This document shows, one piece after another, positions 44,798 to 56,163 of a stretch of 64,000 nt of DNA. Within the stretch, counting starts at the first letter, position 1. The number at the start of each line of letters is the position of its first letter. The notes beneath the pieces were generated by a model. It ran no database searches and had not been told where the DNA came from. It worked only from the letters and a program-made list of their open reading frames with translations. A program made the position numbers and the translations under genes. Source of the DNA: Voacanga thouarsii. Taxonomy: Eukaryota > Streptophyta > Magnoliopsida > Gentianales > Apocynaceae. The stretch is taken from the NCBI GenBank assembly GCA_026120185.1, contig JANUWF010002057.1:744001-808000 (forward strand). The letters are read 5' to 3'.

Positions 44798-46747
44798 ATG
44801 GCCGAGAAGACAGGTATGAGTGAACCTGCGACTGAGGCCAGACCCAGCGAGCCGACAATGGCAACGGTTAGACCATTATCGGGTGAAGGCACAACAAGGA
44901 ACCGACTGGAGGCGTTGGAGGCCGCCGTGAACAAAATTAGTTCCGTCTGTCTGGGAGAGACCGAGATATATACTGGGTCGCTGGTGAAGCGTGTAGGCTT
45001 CATGGAGTCGGACATCGTGCGTCTTAGTGGCTAGGCTGAGGATATGGATATCGCACTAAGAGAGACAATCCCCATGGTGCAATCTCATGAAGTCAGGCAC
45101 GACCAGCAGGATGTTACGTTACAGGAATTATGCACATCGATAGCAACTAATGCCCGTGTCGTGGAAGAGGTGCGAGGTATGCTGGAAGAAATCCGAGCAG
45201 ATCTGAGAATGCTCAAATTGGCCGTGGGACAGGTCAATGTTGAGGGACAAGTGCCGGTAGAGACCGTGCAAGCTCCGAAACCGAAGGTTAGAGAGCTAAA
45301 AAGCTTCATGGGAGCAAGAGATGCCAAGGAGGTGGAGAACTTTTTCTTTGACCTTGGCCAATACTTCAAGGCAGTTGGAATAACCGAGGAAAGCCTAAAG
45401 GTAGACACTGCTGCCACATACTTGGAAGACGATGCCAAGCTATGGTGGAGGGTGCAGGTTGCTGAGATGGAAGCGGGAAGGCTAACCATCAGGATTTGGG
45501 AAGACATGAAGGCTGCTCTAAAGAAGCAGTTCTTCCCCTAGAATGCAAAGTATGCTGTGAGACGGAAGCTCAGGGAGCTGCGGCATACGGGAACGGTGCG
45601 GGAATATGTGAATTCCTTCACCACATGCCTCCTCCAAATCGAGAACATGTCCGAGATGAACAAGCTATTCAATTTCACAGAAAGATTGAAGCCGTGGGCC
45701 AAGCAAGAACTGAACAGACAGCGGGTGCAAGATTTGGCACATGCTATTGCGGTTGCAGAAGGCTTGGAGGACTTCTAATCAGACCCTGTGCGGGAGAGGA
45801 AGGAGAACCCCAGAAGAATGAGTACGGGGCCGGGACCCGACCAAACCCAAGGAGGGAACAGTGGAAACTGGAAGCCTTACGAGCAAACTGTTCAACCAAT
45901 GCAAAGCTTAAGTGGGGGAGACGGGCCGTCTACCCTAAGAAAAAGAAGGAACGGGAATCGAAAAGGGGATGGTGGGCAGCCGAAAAAGACATATCAGTGT
46001 TTCTTGTGCAACGAACCACACCTTGTTCAGAATTGCCCCAGGAGACAACTAGTGAATGCACTGACCGAACCTGGCACACTGGCAACATTAGCGAAAGCTA
46101 TGGGAGCTGACACCCGGGAGGCAGGATCTAGTGGAACTGAAAAAATTGGAGAGGACGGCTACATAGGGGCATTCGCTGAAGAGAATGGTTATATAGGGGC
46201 GTTTGCTAGTGGATGCGATACCCCAACAGGGAATGCCCCAGCGACAAAGGGAAAGGAGAAGGGCAAGAATAAAGGAGTAGCTCAAACCCTTGCTACAATG
46301 CCGACAGTCCTAGAAGGAAAGGCCCGAGTACCGAAGGGACTAATGTTCGTAGATATCCAGGTGAACGGTAGGCCCATAAGAGCAATGGTGGATACCGGAG
46401 CATCCCATAGTTATCTGGCTAGTTCTGAAGTTGGGCGGTTAGGCTTGATACTAGAGAAGGATGCTGGCTCAGTGAAGGCCGTGAACTCAGAAGCTAAACC
46501 GATCGTGGGTCTTGCTCACGGGGCAAGGATCAAATTGGGTCCAGTTGAGGGCAGAACTACGTTCACCGTGGTGAGGATGGATGACTTCAAGCTCATCTTG
46601 GGCATGGAGTTTTTAAAGGACCTCAACGTTGCCGTGATTCCCTACACGAATTCATTGGTGATGATGGGGAACCGTGTGTCATTTCTACCCGAAACTCCGA
46701 AGAAAAATCCAACAGAGTGTACAAGTTGTCTACCATGTACATGTTAG
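44798..46747 (+). pseudogene. gag-protease of element C, one frame with three nonsense codons
   Basis: A single frame of 650 codons including the final stop, with TAG 45032-45034, TAG 45539-45541 and TAA 45776-45778 inside and no frameshift. Order: coiled-coil-like N terminus (RLEALEAAVNKI, then LTEIRADLR-like helix), gag core (VENFFFDLGQYFKAVG, AKLWWR, W..MKAALKKQFFP, RRKLRELRHTGTVREYVNSF), basic linker, zinc knuckle CFLCNEPHLVQNC (about 45990-46035), and an aspartic protease with intact AMVDTGASHSYLA and LILGMEFL. By family Gag packages RNA and the protease matures it. Each stop is one transition from a Gln codon, fitting decay of methylated DNA. MAEKTGMSE at 44798 is taken as start, 150 bp after the PBS. 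Confidence 0.85.
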
Positions 46748-46963
46748 AGGGAGAATATAGGAATGGCATGCCCCGAGCTTCAATGGAGAAAGGCAAGTCC
46801 AAGGCCGTGGACCTTGCTATCAAACATAGTCACCCGAAGGGACGTTCGTCTCCAGGTGGCAAGGCCAACAACGTTGGGAGAAACACCCCAGTGGTACAGG
46901 TAACCCCAAGAGCTTTAAGGAGGAAGTGGCGCCAAGGACGTCGCCAAATCAAGTGGGAGAGAA

Positions 46964-47989
46964 TGTCATAGGCCAACCTGTGACGGTTCGCTCACGTGGG
47001 CAAGACTTTGCCCACGCTCAATCTAAGTGCCCGACATACCACCAGAGCGCTCGTATGCCTTCGGACGTGTTTGGGAAACCGAAGGGACCGAACATTCTTA
47101 AGCGTACTTAGCCACCTCCTATGGTTAGGATGAATATGCCTAGGAACGTCTGGGACCTTGTCAAGGATGTCCTAGACATGTTTAAGGACACCCGAGCCTC
47201 ACTAGCCAAAGGCCCAAGACGGAGGGTGCAAGACAACACAAAGACCAGACCAGCCCGTCGTGCACGATGCCCGCGCGCCCCGTGCCAGTCCGTGCCGAGA
47301 CCGTGCCGCACGCCCGCATGCCCAGCAGTAGACCGTGCCACAAGCTCGTGCACCAGTGCACGACAGTGCCGCGCGCCCGCATGCCCAGAGCCGGCCCGAG
47401 CCGTGCGCCCACCCAGCACTATCAGACGGCTAGAATCATTGGCCCCTCCATTTTCTTGTGTAAATATGTAGATAGACTTTTGTTGTATTTTTGTAAATTT
47501 CCTAAGGCCTTGAAGGCCCTACATGTTAATTTTCATAGTTAGATTCTTTGTACTTAGGTCTAGAGAAAATGGACAAAATTTTCCTACCTCCTCGGAAAAA
47601 CGATATCCACTCTTGGAACTTGGGAAAAGTTTACCACGTCTATTATAGGGGGCGTAAATAAACGAGATCAGGTAGAAGCAAACTAAGTCGGTTGTGAACA
47701 TTGGTGTTCTCCCTCACCAATATTTGTTGTATATACTTTGTACTCACTTTCCATTCAATAAAATGACTACTTTCATGCAATCGGATGCCGGTTAAATTTC
47801 ATTTTTGTGTCGTTTTCATATCGTTCATTGCCGTTTTCAATCGTTTTCGCTGTGATTCAATCTGAAACCACTCAAGCTCATTTTTAAGTGCCCGAAAGAG
47901 TTCAAAAGAGGCCAGTGTGACATTGGTTCGGGCCTAGCCAAGTCACAAGCATCACGGTTAGTCGTTTGTGGGAAAGACGACCCGTGACA
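46964..47989 (+). repeat. 3' LTR of element C
   Basis: 1026 bp, the same order as the 5' LTR but 61 bp shorter, mainly from one block at 43880-43930 of the 5' copy. In the first ~100 bases I count about 10 differences, nearly all transitions. Confidence 0.93.
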
Positions 47990-48620
47990 GTACCCATTAA
48001 GTTCGATAGGACTAGATTAGCCAGGATTTTAGGAGTACCCGATGAGAGGCCATGGATAGCTATGGATCATAATAACCAAAAGATTATTTCTGAATCTACT
48101 TGGAATGTGAGTCCCGTTAGGACTAGTTTGCATATGTGGAGGAAGGGACAAATAGGTCAATATCGCTACTACTCCAATAATGATCTTAAGGCTCAATTGC
48201 ATGCCATAATCTACATTTTCTTTTTTAATGTTTACCCTAAGGCTAGTGGCTTTAATGAGTCTAAGGTCCTTGATATTTACATTTTTGATAAAATAATGAG
48301 GAGTGAGCCTATTCCTCTTGCCCCTATTATTATTCAATTCATGAGAGAGATTGTTTACTCTGGCATATCAGCTAAAGTCTTAAAATTCCCTTTGGTTATT
48401 ATGTGTATCATACAGGACTTTGGAGTGAGCTTAGATGGTGAGATTATTGAGTCGACCACTGACCGGGACCTAGTGACTGAGTATACTTTAGTTCAGTGTG
48501 GCTATCGTTATGATGAGAGAGAGAGGCGTTGGAAGAAGCCTTATGAGGTGCAGCATCCAGGGATGGTAGAGCTTCTCTCTGATGAGGAGGAGTCAGAGGA
48601 GAAGCCTACTCGACCTCGTG

Positions 48621-50362
48621 TGTTAGTATTATGCCCTAGAGGCAATCACTTATACGTTGTATATGACATATTTTTTTTAATAAAATGCATTATTTATCTT
48701 ACAGTTTCTTTTGTTTACTTTATGTAATATAACTGAAATTCCTAATACAACACTGTGTTAAGAAAATCAAGATAGAGATCATGATATGAGATTTCTACTG
48801 CACTGTATAGTGTTAGTACTTAAATAGTCCCTAGTCTTAGTATTAATGAGACAAGACACAATTAATACATTAAGACTAGCATGTGTTAGATTTCCTGATT
48901 TGACCAATCTATGGTTCTCATATCCGTGAGTATTGAGATACTCAAAATTAACACATGGATGCTTGTTAATGGAACAAATTCATTGGATGATCTAGCTATG
49001 AGATAATCATATGAATAACTATTTAGTACCAATGATATAATCTCAATATAGTAAACGTGCAAGTATCCTTAGATTTGAGATCTCCAAGGTACTTTGTTTG
49101 CTGAGTATTGTGCTTTGATTCCAATCTCTGGAGCCAGATCGAGGGCCGTCTATGGGATGGATATTGAGTACATTGTGAGGTAAACGAAAGTAGTTGAGAG
49201 GGTCAATAAATTATTCACCAATCCTAATAGTAGGGGCGAATATCTCACGGCCACTTGTAGGAATTACTATTTGAGAAGTCCTTGGCCAAGGTGACTATAT
49301 ATTGGAAATAGTTTCAATTGATACACATCTAGAGTAGTGGATTCCTGGTACAAGTACTATTATATTCGGGCCAAAATTAATATATATTCTGGAGGGAGTT
49401 GGCACTAATTTCGTACTTCAAATCGAATGAGATATTGTTTGGTGAAATGAGTTAATTGCACTGTAATTTGTTATTAAAGGGTTCATGTCAAGCCACTTAA
49501 CTTCCTAAACTCTTGGGTAGTCATGATGTGCTGCTAGATACCGGTCATGATCTGGGAATATGGGTTTATTAATTGATGAATTAATAAATCAATCCTGATT
49601 AGAATTAATATGATTAATTCTAATTAATTATGGATTATTAATCTCAAAGACATTTAAATTAATTCATATTCGCTACCAATTGATTGGAAAACCTAATAGG
49701 TTACACACAATAGAGGATTACATACTCAAGATGTTATTTGATAATATAGTGGGGTTTAATAGCGAGAAAGAGAAGTTGTTATGGCCAAATTATAATTAGT
49801 TACAATTTAAGGTCTAAATTATAATTGTGAGAACTTGATATTTCTAATTACAATTAGGGAATTCTAATTGTTTTAGAATTCTCAATTTTTTGGTAGGGTT
49901 TTTCGTGTGATATGAATATAGCACGAAACCAAAATTGAAGGGGGATTAACATAAACAACTCTCCAAAACCCAAGGGGATACACGATCTCCTCATCTTCTC
50001 TTTCTCTCTCTCATTTTTCTGAAAAACAAGAAGAACCCTAGCCGCCATTGTTATTTTCTGCTAGCACAGAAAATCTTGGTACTTGAGTGTCGTTCTCTGT
50101 GTGGATTTCTATTAGAAATAATCATACACTGTGATTATAGTGGTTGGACATTCAACTCTCGTGGTGTTTGATCAAGAAGATTGCTGGATCGCGCCTCGAC
50201 TTGAAAAAGGAAAAATTTTATTTTTCAGACGCTCAAAGAAAGGTAAAGCTGTTACCTTTGTTCTCCTTATGCCTTGTTTTCCACATATATGTGGATCCTG
50301 AGTTGGTATCTCATTTTTATTTTTTCGCTGCGCCATATATGATATATAAGAGATGCCCAACA
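48621..50362 (+). mobile_element. Element D: solo copia LTR (1742 bp) in the post-pol ORF of A
   Basis: Starts TGTTAGTATTATGCCC and ends CCCAACA. Flanks are tcgtg (48616-48620) and tcatg (50363-50367), a 5-bp duplication with one change. No PBS, coding sequence or PPT lies inside. It belongs to the same family as the solo LTR at 34197-35966. Confidence 0.85.
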
Positions 50363-50597
50363 TCATGCTCATGCCAGTAGTTCTCATTCTAGTGTTGATT
50401 TTGAGGCACGAGTGGAGGCCCAATCGAAAAGCCAAATGACTATTCTCTTCCAGCTACGAGATTCCATTGCTGATCTCCATCACTGTCAGGATATCTAAGA
50501 CCAAAGATTGACGACTTTGATCCAGCAATCCACTAGTGCATCCATGAGTAGAGCCGCCAGTGATGATGATGATGATGATAAGTCTGAGGACTCTTAA

Positions 50598-51968
50598 TTT
50601 ACTCCTTGCACTTGTATTTTATTTTACTGTCTGTACTTTTTCTTTTATTTCTTTTCCTTTAAATTTTCATGACCTTTCTTAGTTTTTAGTTCTTACCTTT
50701 TCCTTTATTTTAATTTTCTTTCTTTTTCTAGATTTATGTTTTTCTGTTTTTGTTTCTTTTAAGTTAGGTATCCTTGTGACTTCTCTAATTATTCCTTGTG
50801 GTGGATTCACACACATTGGAACTAATTCGCAATGGAAGTATTTTCTTTCTCTATTCTTCTTCTTTATTTATTTTGGTTCTCTTGGCTTTGCTTTCCTTGT
50901 TGTATTTTTTTTGCCATTGTAGACAATGCCCCGTTTAAGTGTGGGAGAGAGTTTAGGTATTAAAGATATTTTCTATATCATTTTTGTGTGAAATTTTTTA
51001 AAATAAAGTTGTAATTCTTTTTCTTACTTGGATATGAGTTTTGTCATTCATTTGGTGGATTTTTATGAAATTGGTTTATTGTATAAGATATTTTCAAGAC
51101 TTGAGAATTTGGATTAATCTTATTTATGCATTAGTGTTTGAATATTATTTGACTCATCTAATTTGAATGTGGAGGATATGATGAATGTGTGGAAAGTTGT
51201 TGGCTAACTCTTGTTTTATGGATTTAAACTTTGCTTAGCTTTGAGTTGTGATAAGGAATGTGAGGAGATAAAAGATCTTTGAATGGAAAGATTGTGAAAA
51301 GTTGTGAAAAAATTGATTGTGAAGAGTAGATTAAGCAACATGGGTTGATTGTTGTTTCCTTTTTGCTGGTGAGAAAAGTGTTTTTGCTTGATTATAGGGG
51401 CCAATACAGAAAGTAAAGAGAAATCCACTTTCTTGATGCTATTAATTCTCGAAAGCAAAAGAAAGGAAAAATATTGAAAAAATGATTAGTGAAGACAAAA
51501 AGGGGGCTAATATGGTGTGTGAAGAGAAATCCATTCACTTGAGGTTATCAATTCCCTAAGTCATTGAAAAAATTGAGAGGAAAAAATTTTGAGTATTTTT
51601 CTTACATCATGACTTGAGTTGTGCAATTTTTGAATTTATAATGTTTGAATTGGTAGATAGCTTGACTTGTATGATTCATGTTATCTATATTTTTGCTTAA
51701 ATGGTAAAATAATTTTCTTAAACTAAGGTATAAACTTGTTTAATATAACTTCAAGAGTTTTGTGAGGTCTTATCAAATGCTTCAAAATGTAATTGTTTTC
51801 AAAAGGGTTGGATGAATGGCACGAGTTTTATCTAAAATTTGAAGGGAAGTTATAATCTTTTTTATATTTCAAAATTTTTGAAAAAGTAAAAGCTTGTATT
51901 TTCTTAATAATTTTCTGGGCTTAAGTGGTTTTGCTTAAGGACAAGCAAAAGTTCAAGTGTATGGTATG
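50598..51968 (+). other. 3' non-coding region of element A, with internal PPT-like motif and decayed terminal PPT
   Basis: ttaagtgtgggagagagttt at 50935-50954, preceded by cattgtagaca.tgcc, matches the equivalent motif of element B at 62046-62077. At the LTR border, ggacaagcaaaagttcaagtgt is followed by atggtatg instead of the gggggagttt seen in B, so the terminal polypurine tract is destroyed. No ORF of note. Confidence 0.8.
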
Positions 51969-53401
51969 TGATAGGGGCTAAATTCATCACTATTTTTCTA
52001 GTTATTTGTAGTTAATTTGAGATACTTTTGATATAATAACTAGACATATTCTTTTAAATTTGATATGTTGCTTGTAGAAAGTTTTTTTGACGAATTTGTG
52101 CAGAATTGAGTGGATTTCAATCAAAAAATAGAAATTTTCAGCTTGTACATGGCGTCAGGTCTGGCAACTGTACCAGGCGCTAGGTTCAATCTAGAAAATA
52201 GAGAAAACAGAGCACAAGTTCAAGAGCAGAACAAAATACACCTGGCACCAGGTGGGTAGAAGGGACCCAGCGCCAAGTTCGATCTGGAACACGCGATTTT
52301 ATGCACGAATTTAGTATTTTCCAAAGGATTTTGGTATTTTTCAAATCCTACTTGGCCAAGACTTCTCAAGTAACAAATTTTGGTATCAAAGAAGCTTATT
52401 TAAGCAAGAAATATACAAGAGAAAATAGTGAATCTAAGGCCAAAACTTCCAATCACCCAAAGAATGAGAGATTCATCATTTAAGGAGGATTATTCAAGAA
52501 GGTTTCCAAAGAGAGAATGAGGGCTTGTCTATGTGTTCTTTCTTTTACCTTTGTTATCTTTTTCTAGAATAATAAAGTATTCAATATTTTTATTATAATT
52601 TGACATTATTTTGGGATTCATAGTTTTTGTATTAATTTATCTATTTGATCAATTTTTTATCATTCTTGGTATTTGATTAATGTTTATTATTGGTTATTGA
52701 CGTGTTTCTTCGAATTGACTTAGGAAATGATGTTAAAAGTTCATTACATTGATTTCATATTTGTCAAATCTTAATGGACTTAGAAAATGAAATTAAAACA
52801 AAGAACCAAAGTAATCAAAGATTACTTAATTTTGCCTAGAGTATAGGGTTATTACTAATTTTATATTTATTATCACCTAGAGCAAAGGGATAATTTATGA
52901 GGAATTAAGTTTAATGCATCTTTTGATTATGTTGATTTGATTGAAAAATTTGCTAATTTAATCAAGAGATAGTAATTCCATAGATTGGAAAAAAAAAAGT
53001 AGAGTCTATGTAAGTGGATTCATGACTTGAAAAATAATTGAATTTTACTTTATATTCCTTCATAATGCCAAGATGATGATTAATTGAGATAGTTGCTAAA
53101 TGATTCATGGTCATGTTTTCTAGGATAGTTATCTAAATTGCATATTCCTACATCCTTGAGTTGTGCATATTTTTCTTTTTTTAATTATTTTATCACTTTA
53201 TTAGGTCAGTTAAACAATGAATGAAAAGTAATTAGTGTGTACTTGTTCCTTTGAGGATCGATACTTGTTAATTTTCTATATTATGCTTGTGATAAGTATA
53301 TTTGCTCGTATGTGTAATTTGGGATTAATATTTTAATTAAAACCTGACTAAGCGATGGATTTAAATTTAATAATTTTTATACACCTAAAATTTACGCATC
53401 A
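51969..53401 (+). repeat. 3' LTR of element A
   Basis: Begins tgataggggctaaattcatc and ends tttacgcatca; 1433 bp, the same length as the 5' LTR. Confidence 0.93.
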
Positions 53402-53624
53402 CTTAGATTCTCATATTACCATCTTCACCTAAGAAAGTGTCAGTTTTAGTCATTTCAATTTAGTTTTTGTTAGCAACAATTATTGAAATCTGTGTTCTCT
53501 TTCAACTCAAGTTAGAATTAAGTTCATTAGAAGGAGTTTTAATTTCTAATATATGTAGGATGACCTTATTACTATAAACGAGATCTAGTACGCTTGCTAG
53601 TACTCCGATTTGGTTATCTAGTTT
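53402..53624 (+). repeat. Right part of element B's 5' LTR
   Basis: Resumes directly after element A and runs to the PBS at 53626. The matching part of B's 3' LTR lies beyond the window, so the exact LTR end (near 'ttatcta') is inferred from the PBS position. The reconstructed LTR would be about 1.2 kb. Confidence 0.8.
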
Positions 53625-53625
53625 G

Positions 53626-53643
53626 TGGCGTTGTTGCCGAGGA
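53626..53643 (+). other. Primer binding site of element B
   Basis: tggcgttgttgccgagga, two changes from the canonical Athila-type tggcgccgttgccgggga. Confidence 0.85.
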
Positions 53644-53827
53644 TTAGTAAATTAAAAATTTTCTTCTTTTGATTATAATTTTGATTTGATCTTTATTTTT
53701 ACTTTTATTCTCTCAAGTGTGCATATTATGGATAAATTGTTAAGTAGTGCATATCAAGAAATTATGTCGTGGACTTAATACCATTTGATCCTGAAATTAA
53801 GCGTATTATAGGCAAAATCGTGCTAAC

Positions 53828-55010
53828 ATGAGGGCTAAAGCAATGGCTAATAATGGAGAAAATCAAGTCAATGATGATGGGCCAAATAACCTGCTACAAC
53901 CACTGGCTCCCTTGGGGGCTAATAACTGTATCCATCCTCGGCTAAGGGATTTACAGATGCCTACCATTGCGACCAATCCATTATGTATCAGGCTAGGAAA
54001 TACTGTAAGGAACTATGAGTTGAAAAACTTTCATCTTCATTTACTTCTAACTTTTAATGGATTAGGAGTGGAGGATGCTTTGGGATTCTTGTAAGTTCTA
54101 TAGTACAGTGCAAATATTCTCCTTGAACAATTTATCCGAAGAGGAACTCAGGCTCATATGTTTTTCATATTGTTTAAAGAGAGATGTAAACAATAGCTAC
54201 TAGGTTTACCGAAAGGTTCAATGAGTACTTGGGATAAGGTTTATAAGATATTCATGTTCAAATATTATCTATCTTAGAAGACCATGGATTACAAAAGTAG
54301 GATTAGTTCCTTAACACAAAGAGAAGGAGAAGCATTCCATGAAGCATGAGACAGGTTTAAACTTATGTTAACTCAATATCCTCACCATAGTTTCTCTCTT
54401 CTATTGACTACTCAATTTCTCTATGAATGACTAACTCCTATGTGTCAGACTTTAGTAGATACTACTGTAAGTGGATATCCTGGAGATAAAAATGCCCAAG
54501 AATTACAAAGCATCTATGAGAATTTAGCTAGGTATTCTCAACAAAAGGCAGTGAGAGGTAGAAGAGCTTCAATTCATAAAATCAATACTCAAGCTGACAT
54601 TGCATCTAAGCAGACAGAGCTAACTAACCAAGTTAGCCTCCTGATAACTCGAGATGGCCACAACAATAGAGAGGTATATGCATTATGAGGAATGCATAGT
54701 CATACTACTAACTTTTGTATGAATGCAGGAGTTAACTCTTTGCTAGAGGAAGCAAATTATATAGGAGCTCAAAGGCAAGGACCATCCCAGAGGAATGATC
54801 CTTTCTCGAACACGTATAATCTGAGATTGAGGAATCACCTGAACTTTGCCTGGAGAAAGAAAAATAGGCAAAGGCAAGAAGCCCTTCCTGGATTCCATCA
54901 AAATAGGGCACCATTTCAGCAGTCACAAGTGCACCCTCCACAACAACCACCTCCTGCTCAAGAAAGGAAGCCACGGTCCTATTCAAGTTAGAGGCAAAGA
55001 TTAATCAAAT
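53828..55010 (+). pseudogene. gag remnant of element B
   Basis: An N-terminal frame (53828-54094) with NPLCIRLGNTVRNYELKNF..HLLLTFNGLGVEDALGFL, then a core with EEELRLICFSYCLKRD-like sequence broken by stops (54095-54440), then a C-terminal frame (54440-54688, YPGDKNAQELQSIYENLARYSQQ) and a Gln/Pro-rich end (54692-54991, NHLNFAWRKKNRQRQ, PFQQSQ..PPQQPP). This order is that of Athila gag. It would encode the particle protein, but at least ten stops or shifts are present. Confidence 0.8.
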
Positions 55011-55176
55011 GGCTCAAACCAATCAAGCTTCCATCCACAACTTAGAAGTACAAATGGGTTAAGTTGCAGGTGATATGAAAGAGACAGCTCAAGGGAAGTT
55101 GCCCAGTGATACAAAGAAAAATCTTAAAGAGCAACTCCATGTTGTAACACTTCATAATGGAAAATAACTCCAAGAA

Positions 55177-55881
55177 GTGGAGAAAAAGAATGAAGAATCA
55201 AAGAACAGTCAGGAAGAGGAAGCAGTGAATTTATCTGCAGAGGATGATTTTAAAGAGGGAGACTCTAAACTTTATACACCTCCTAAACCTTATGTTTTCC
55301 CAATCCCATTTCCTCAAAGACTGAAGAAGCAAAATGTAGATAATCAATTCTCTATGTTTCTTGAAATTTTTAAGAAATTACATGTTAACATTCCTTTTGT
55401 AGAAGCACTGGAGCAGATGCCAAGGTATGCCCAGTTCTTGAAGGATACCCTAACTCACAAGCACAAGTTCGAGACTCATGAAATGGTGATGTTAATTGAA
55501 GAATACTCTGCTATTCTACAAAGGAAGTTACCTCAGAAAATGAAAGATCCAAGGAGTTTAACTATTCCTTGTATTATTGGGCAAATGCAATTTAATAAGG
55601 CATTGTGTGATTTAGGTACAAGTATAAACTTATTGCCTTTAGCTATCTTCAAGAAACTAGGTATTCGTGAGGTCACACCGACTAACATATCTTTACAACT
55701 ACTAGATAGGACTAAAATTTATCTTTGGGGTATAATTAAAGATGTCTTGGTAAAAGTAGATAAATTTATATTTTCTACTAACTTTATTATTTTAGATATA
55801 GAAGAAGATAGGGAGATGGAAGAACTTATCTTAGGAAGCCTTTTTTCTAGCAACAGATCGAATAGATGTTCAACAAGGTAA
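55177..55881 (+). pseudogene. Protease region of element B
   Basis: A 234-residue frame. YVFPIPFPQRLKK, FKKLHVNIPFVEALEQMP and YAQFLKDTL are the conserved lead-in of Athila pol. The protease follows: LTIPCIIG, ALCDLGTSINLLPLAIFKKLGI (active-site D-L-G-T-S), LQLLDRTKIYLWGIIKDVLVKVDKF and FIILDIEEDREM. The last motif, usually I-L-G-R-P-F, reads LILGSLF and the frame ends soon after. The active-site Asp is present. The frame is open throughout, the best-kept part of the element. Confidence 0.88.
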
Positions 55882-56163
55882 GGTCATCCTTAGAGTTCAA
55901 GAGGAGGAGGTCACTTTGATGTGTATAAGGCCATGAAATATCCTACTGAAAATTATTTGTATTATTTTATTGATTCCTTTTTCCCTATTGTGCAAGATAT
56001 AGTTAATGAAACTTTATCTAACGATCTTCTGGAGTTCTATTTGTAGGAAGGAAGCGGGAAAATAGAGGCTACGGTTGTGGCTAAAGAATATGTCATGTAT
56101 GTTAATGAAATTCCTCCTTGTCCTTCATATAAAAGGCGGTAATATGAAGAGTTAGGAAAATAT

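Larger units (their letters stand above)
43557..47989 (+). mobile_element. Element C: gag-protease-only LTR retrotransposon (TR-GAG-like)
   Basis: LTRs 43557-44643 and 46964-47989, starting TGTCAC/TGTCAT and ending GTGATA/GTGACA. 'gtac' flanks both sides (43553-43556 and 47990-47993). PBS tggtatcagaga at 44646. The 2.3-kb internal part encodes gag, a zinc knuckle and a protease, then ends at a PPT (aagtgggagagaa, about 46951-46963). There is no RT, RNase H or integrase. Published TR-GAG elements are non-autonomous LTR elements that keep gag only; this fits, with protease added. Confidence 0.9.
43205..50597 (+). pseudogene. Post-pol ORF of element A, split by C and D
   Basis: Pieces 43205-43556, 47990-48620 and 50368-50597. 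Starts MSRRPKGLAPEAKRIRASSS; then FFDCTCQIW, YGPFLDNSLELF, RLGWEPI and VREFYTNMQ, then FDRTRLARILGVPDE, and a C-terminal SDEEESEE and DDDDDD acidic tail. This pattern fits the plant transposon protein that follows pol in Athila elements; an envelope-like role has been proposed for it but not shown here. One TAG (43526) and one TAA (50496) interrupt it besides the two insertions. At both insertions the frame continues once a single target copy is counted. No signal peptide is seen at the N terminus. Confidence 0.75.
38922..53401 (+). mobile_element. Element A: Athila-like retrotransposon lacking pol, inserted in B's 5' LTR
   Basis: Two 1433-bp LTRs (38922-40354 and 51969-53401), PBS 40361-40378, a gag remnant, no protease, RT or integrase, a post-pol ORF and a degraded PPT. 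Flanks are tttag (38917-38921) and cttag (53402-53406), a 5-bp duplication with one change. Without C and D the element is about 8.3 kb. Lack of all pol sequence makes it non-autonomous. Confidence 0.9.
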
